From CANLBN01 sp047629215 (GTDB lineage: Bacteria; Pseudomonadota; Gammaproteobacteria; Pseudomonadales; Cellvibrionaceae), in NCBI GenBank assembly GCA_047629215.1, contig JBLHWO010000214.1:1-6430 (forward strand): a stretch of DNA of 6,430 nt, written 5' to 3'. Below are positions 6,319 through 6,430 of this stretch, in pieces (positions within the stretch are counted from its first letter, which is position 1; each line of letters begins with the position of its first letter). The notes under the pieces are model-generated. The model had not been told where the DNA came from. It ran no database searches and saw nothing but the letters and a program-made list of their open reading frames with translations. Position numbers and translations under genes: made by a program.

Positions 6319-6430
6319 TGAAGAATTGATCTTTTTTTTATCCGACGGTGAATTTCATTCGGGCGAAGACATTGGTTTACAGCTAGGTGTTTCTCGCACT
6401 GCTATTTGGAAGCGTTTGAAAAAATTGTCA
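6308..6430 (+). CDS. birA: Biotin ligase/biotin operon repressor BirA, N-terminal fragment
   Basis: Only the first 41 codons lie in the window; the frame is open to the right edge. The visible part is the winged-helix DNA-binding domain of bifunctional BirA: DGEFHSGEDIGLQLGVSRTA then IWKRLKKL closely parallels E. coli NGEFHSGEQLGETLGMSRAAINKH. In the family this domain represses biotin synthesis genes when the protein is loaded with biotinyl-AMP, and the ligase part (outside the window) attaches biotin to acetyl-CoA carboxylase. The ATG sits inside the alr coding region, with a weak AGGCGGTGG stretch before it, so translation is probably coupled to alr. The ligase domain cannot be verified here, so a stand-alone helix-turn-helix protein remains formally possible. 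Confidence 0.88.
   Translation, partial: MITDEELIFFLSDGEFHSGEDIGLQLGVSRTAIWKRLKKLS

Overview
The window looks like chromosomal DNA of a moderately AT-rich gammaproteobacterium. It carries a long-form 2-isopropylmalate synthase (557 aa, closest in layout to Pseudomonas-type LeuA), an Lrp/AsnC regulator, an alanine racemase and a BirA that begins with the DNA-binding domain. No phage, transposon, CRISPR array, tRNA or rRNA was recognised. The organism assignment is inferred from protein family features only.

Layout. Positions 1-311 hold no convincing gene. The first ~120 bases are richer in G+C (about 52 percent by hand count) and contain a nested stem-loop; two further 8-bp inverted repeats follow. 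leuA lies on the minus strand at 312-1985. Its upstream region (1986-2286) is shared with a divergent Lrp-family gene on the plus strand, start chosen at 2317. On the leuA side this region holds a promoter-like pair, two back-to-back hairpins and a 41-codon open frame that overlaps the leuA start codon by four bases.

Positions 2908-4845 contain no intact gene but are not empty. Reading the minus strand and switching frame at each break recovers, in the correct order, the motifs of a PhoX-type (DUF839) alkaline phosphatase, from a twin-arginine signal to the C-terminal end. The relic is close to full family length (about 645 codons) but carries well over a dozen stops and frameshifts. Just upstream of its start are three degenerate heptamers, 11 bases apart, resembling a PhoB binding site. 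This relic is the main finding of the window.

From 5113 rightward on the plus strand, alr (alanine racemase) overlaps by 11 bases the start of birA (biotin ligase/repressor), which runs off the window. The intact genes serve leucine biosynthesis, amino-acid-responsive regulation, D-alanine supply for peptidoglycan, and biotin attachment. The phosphate-scavenging gene between them has been lost. A full-length dead gene among intact housekeeping genes suggests fairly recent relaxation of selection for phosphate acquisition, for example in a host-associated or phosphate-rich niche. I saw no clearly new biological system; the leuA leader architecture is the most plausible undescribed regulatory element.
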